Of a stretch of 64,000 nucleotides of DNA, positions 63,501 through 64,000 are shown piece by piece (the stretch's first letter is position 1; each line of letters begins with the position of its first letter). The position numbers and the translations under genes were made by a program. The DNA lies in NCBI GenBank assembly GCA_038322995.1, contig JBBQGM010000007.1:1-64000 (forward strand), in the 5' to 3' direction. The notes under the pieces are model-generated. The model ran no database searches. It saw only the letters and a program-made list of their open reading frames with translations, and was not told where the DNA came from. This stretch comes from QHXQ01 sp038322995 (GTDB lineage: Bacteria; Acidobacteriota; Blastocatellia; Pyrinomonadales; Pyrinomonadaceae).

Positions 63501-64000
63501 TCAGAGATAGAAGAGGCTGAGGCGCGGCACGCCGCAGTCTTCGCGTAATTGTTTGGCTAACAGATTATCGCGCGTCTGCTCGTAAGTGGCGCGATCCATG
63601 CGTGCGCGATAGGAGCGCAATTGTTCTTCGGCGGCGGCCCGGCGGACGGCAACTTGCTCCGCGGGCAAGTGCGCACGCACGGCCCGGTCAAGTAAGTTCT
63701 CTAAATCGGTTAGCGCACCTTCCAACTGTTCCGCGTTGGGGCGCGGACTGCGGGCGAAGTCCGCTTCGAGTTCCGCAAGTCGCGCGGCGGCACGGGCCAG
63801 AGTTTCACACAACTCGTCGGCGCTCGTCTGCTGGCGCGTCGCGTGCGCGGCGGCGAGTTGCGCGCGACACTCTGCCAGATGTGCGCTGATCGCGGCGCGC
63901 GGAAATGGCAGCCCGGCATTCTCGTCCGGCGGGCCCGTCGTTGCGGACGGTGCGCCCTGCTCAGCGCGCACACCATTTCCGTCTGTGGCGCTGTGGCCGC
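63501..64000 (-). CDS. Coiled-coil hypothetical protein (5' end outside window)
   Basis: The frame is open to the window edge. At least 166 residues of Ala/Arg/Glu-rich helix (A-A-R-L-A-E-L-E-A-D-F, then L-T-D-L-E-N-L-L-D-R-A-V) end in L-S-L-F-Y-L. Its stop lies 4 bases before the rlmD start, so they share an operon. I do not recognise a family. Confidence 0.6.
   Translation of the reverse strand, partial: GHSATDGNGVRAEQGAPSATTGPPDENAGLPFPRAAISAHLAECRAQLAAAHATRQQTSADELCETLARAAARLAELEADFARSPRPNAEQLEGALTDLENLLDRAVRAHLPAEQVAVRRAAAEEQLRSYRARMDRATYEQTRDNLLAKQLREDCGVPRLSLFYL

Noticed and set aside
62300..63520. Plus-strand open frame of about 359 codons opposite rlmD
   Set aside because: It is antisense to a full RlmD-family protein with all motifs and is Arg/Ala-rich shadow sequence.

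Overview
The window is high-GC bacterial chromosome (two blocks, about 1-39,737 and 62,286-64,000) interrupted by one clearly AT-richer mobile element (39,738-62,285). The chromosome carries ECF-sigma/TonB-type envelope genes, Oar-like carboxypeptidase-regulatory sequence, Reg_prop beta-propellers, VIT/vWA proteins, a selenocysteine SelD and heptad-type intergenic repeats. This looks most like Acidobacteriota, perhaps Blastocatellia. That placement is inference from gene style; there is no rRNA in the window.

Left chromosomal block. A minus-strand operon (7,798 to beyond base 1) encodes a membrane-anchored propeller protein, a VIT/vWA protein and a TPR protein. Next come a solitary HaeIII-like restriction endonuclease, a PncA nicotinamidase, a MOSC protein with a MobB-like P-loop protein, and two ATP-grasp/TonB-C paralogue pairs, the second linked to an ECF sigma factor. 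A 2,062-residue alpha-2-macroglobulin follows, with a strange insert where its bait region should be. Then come selD with an in-frame UGA(Sec), a secreted SAM methyltransferase, tRNA-Glu(UUC), a TPR/TolB-like lipoprotein-like protein, an NfeD-like protein, a 103-bp MITE, lnt, prfB with its programmed +1 frameshift, ftsK, a ComEA-like HhH protein, a cupin and comEC.

Mobile element. A 22,548-bp Tn7-like transposon has terminal inverted repeats (TACTAAAAACCAAAGTCCT), four left and three right copies of an 18-bp putative TnsB site, and a perfect 5-bp target duplication (CCTGC). It is inserted in the last codons of rlmD. It replaces the last residues of RlmD with transposon-coded ones and separates rlmD from comEC, which were 34 bp apart before insertion. 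The core is tniQ-tnsA-tnsB-tnsC, with tnsB broken by a -1 shift at an A6 run, followed by an XRE regulator and a second tniQ with a damaged 5' end. There are no Cas genes and no CRISPR array. A fragment of a second tnsA lies at the left end.

Cargo. Between the left end and tniQ1 is a four-gene block: two unrecognised proteins facing a GAF-rich histidine kinase and a stand-alone receiver protein. Between tniQ2 and the right end is a co-directional block of a C5-cytosine methyltransferase, a 991-residue protein with a MORC/MutL-type GHKL ATPase at its N terminus and a histidine-kinase-like DHp/GHKL module at its C terminus, a receiver-domain protein, a Vsr endonuclease and an HNH-like protein. 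This second block is the best candidate for an unusual defence system: a restriction-modification-like unit apparently controlled by an internal phosphorelay. Related MutL/MORC-restriction neighbourhoods have been described, so novelty should be claimed only for this exact architecture.

Right chromosomal block: rlmD and an upstream coiled-coil protein cut by the window edge.
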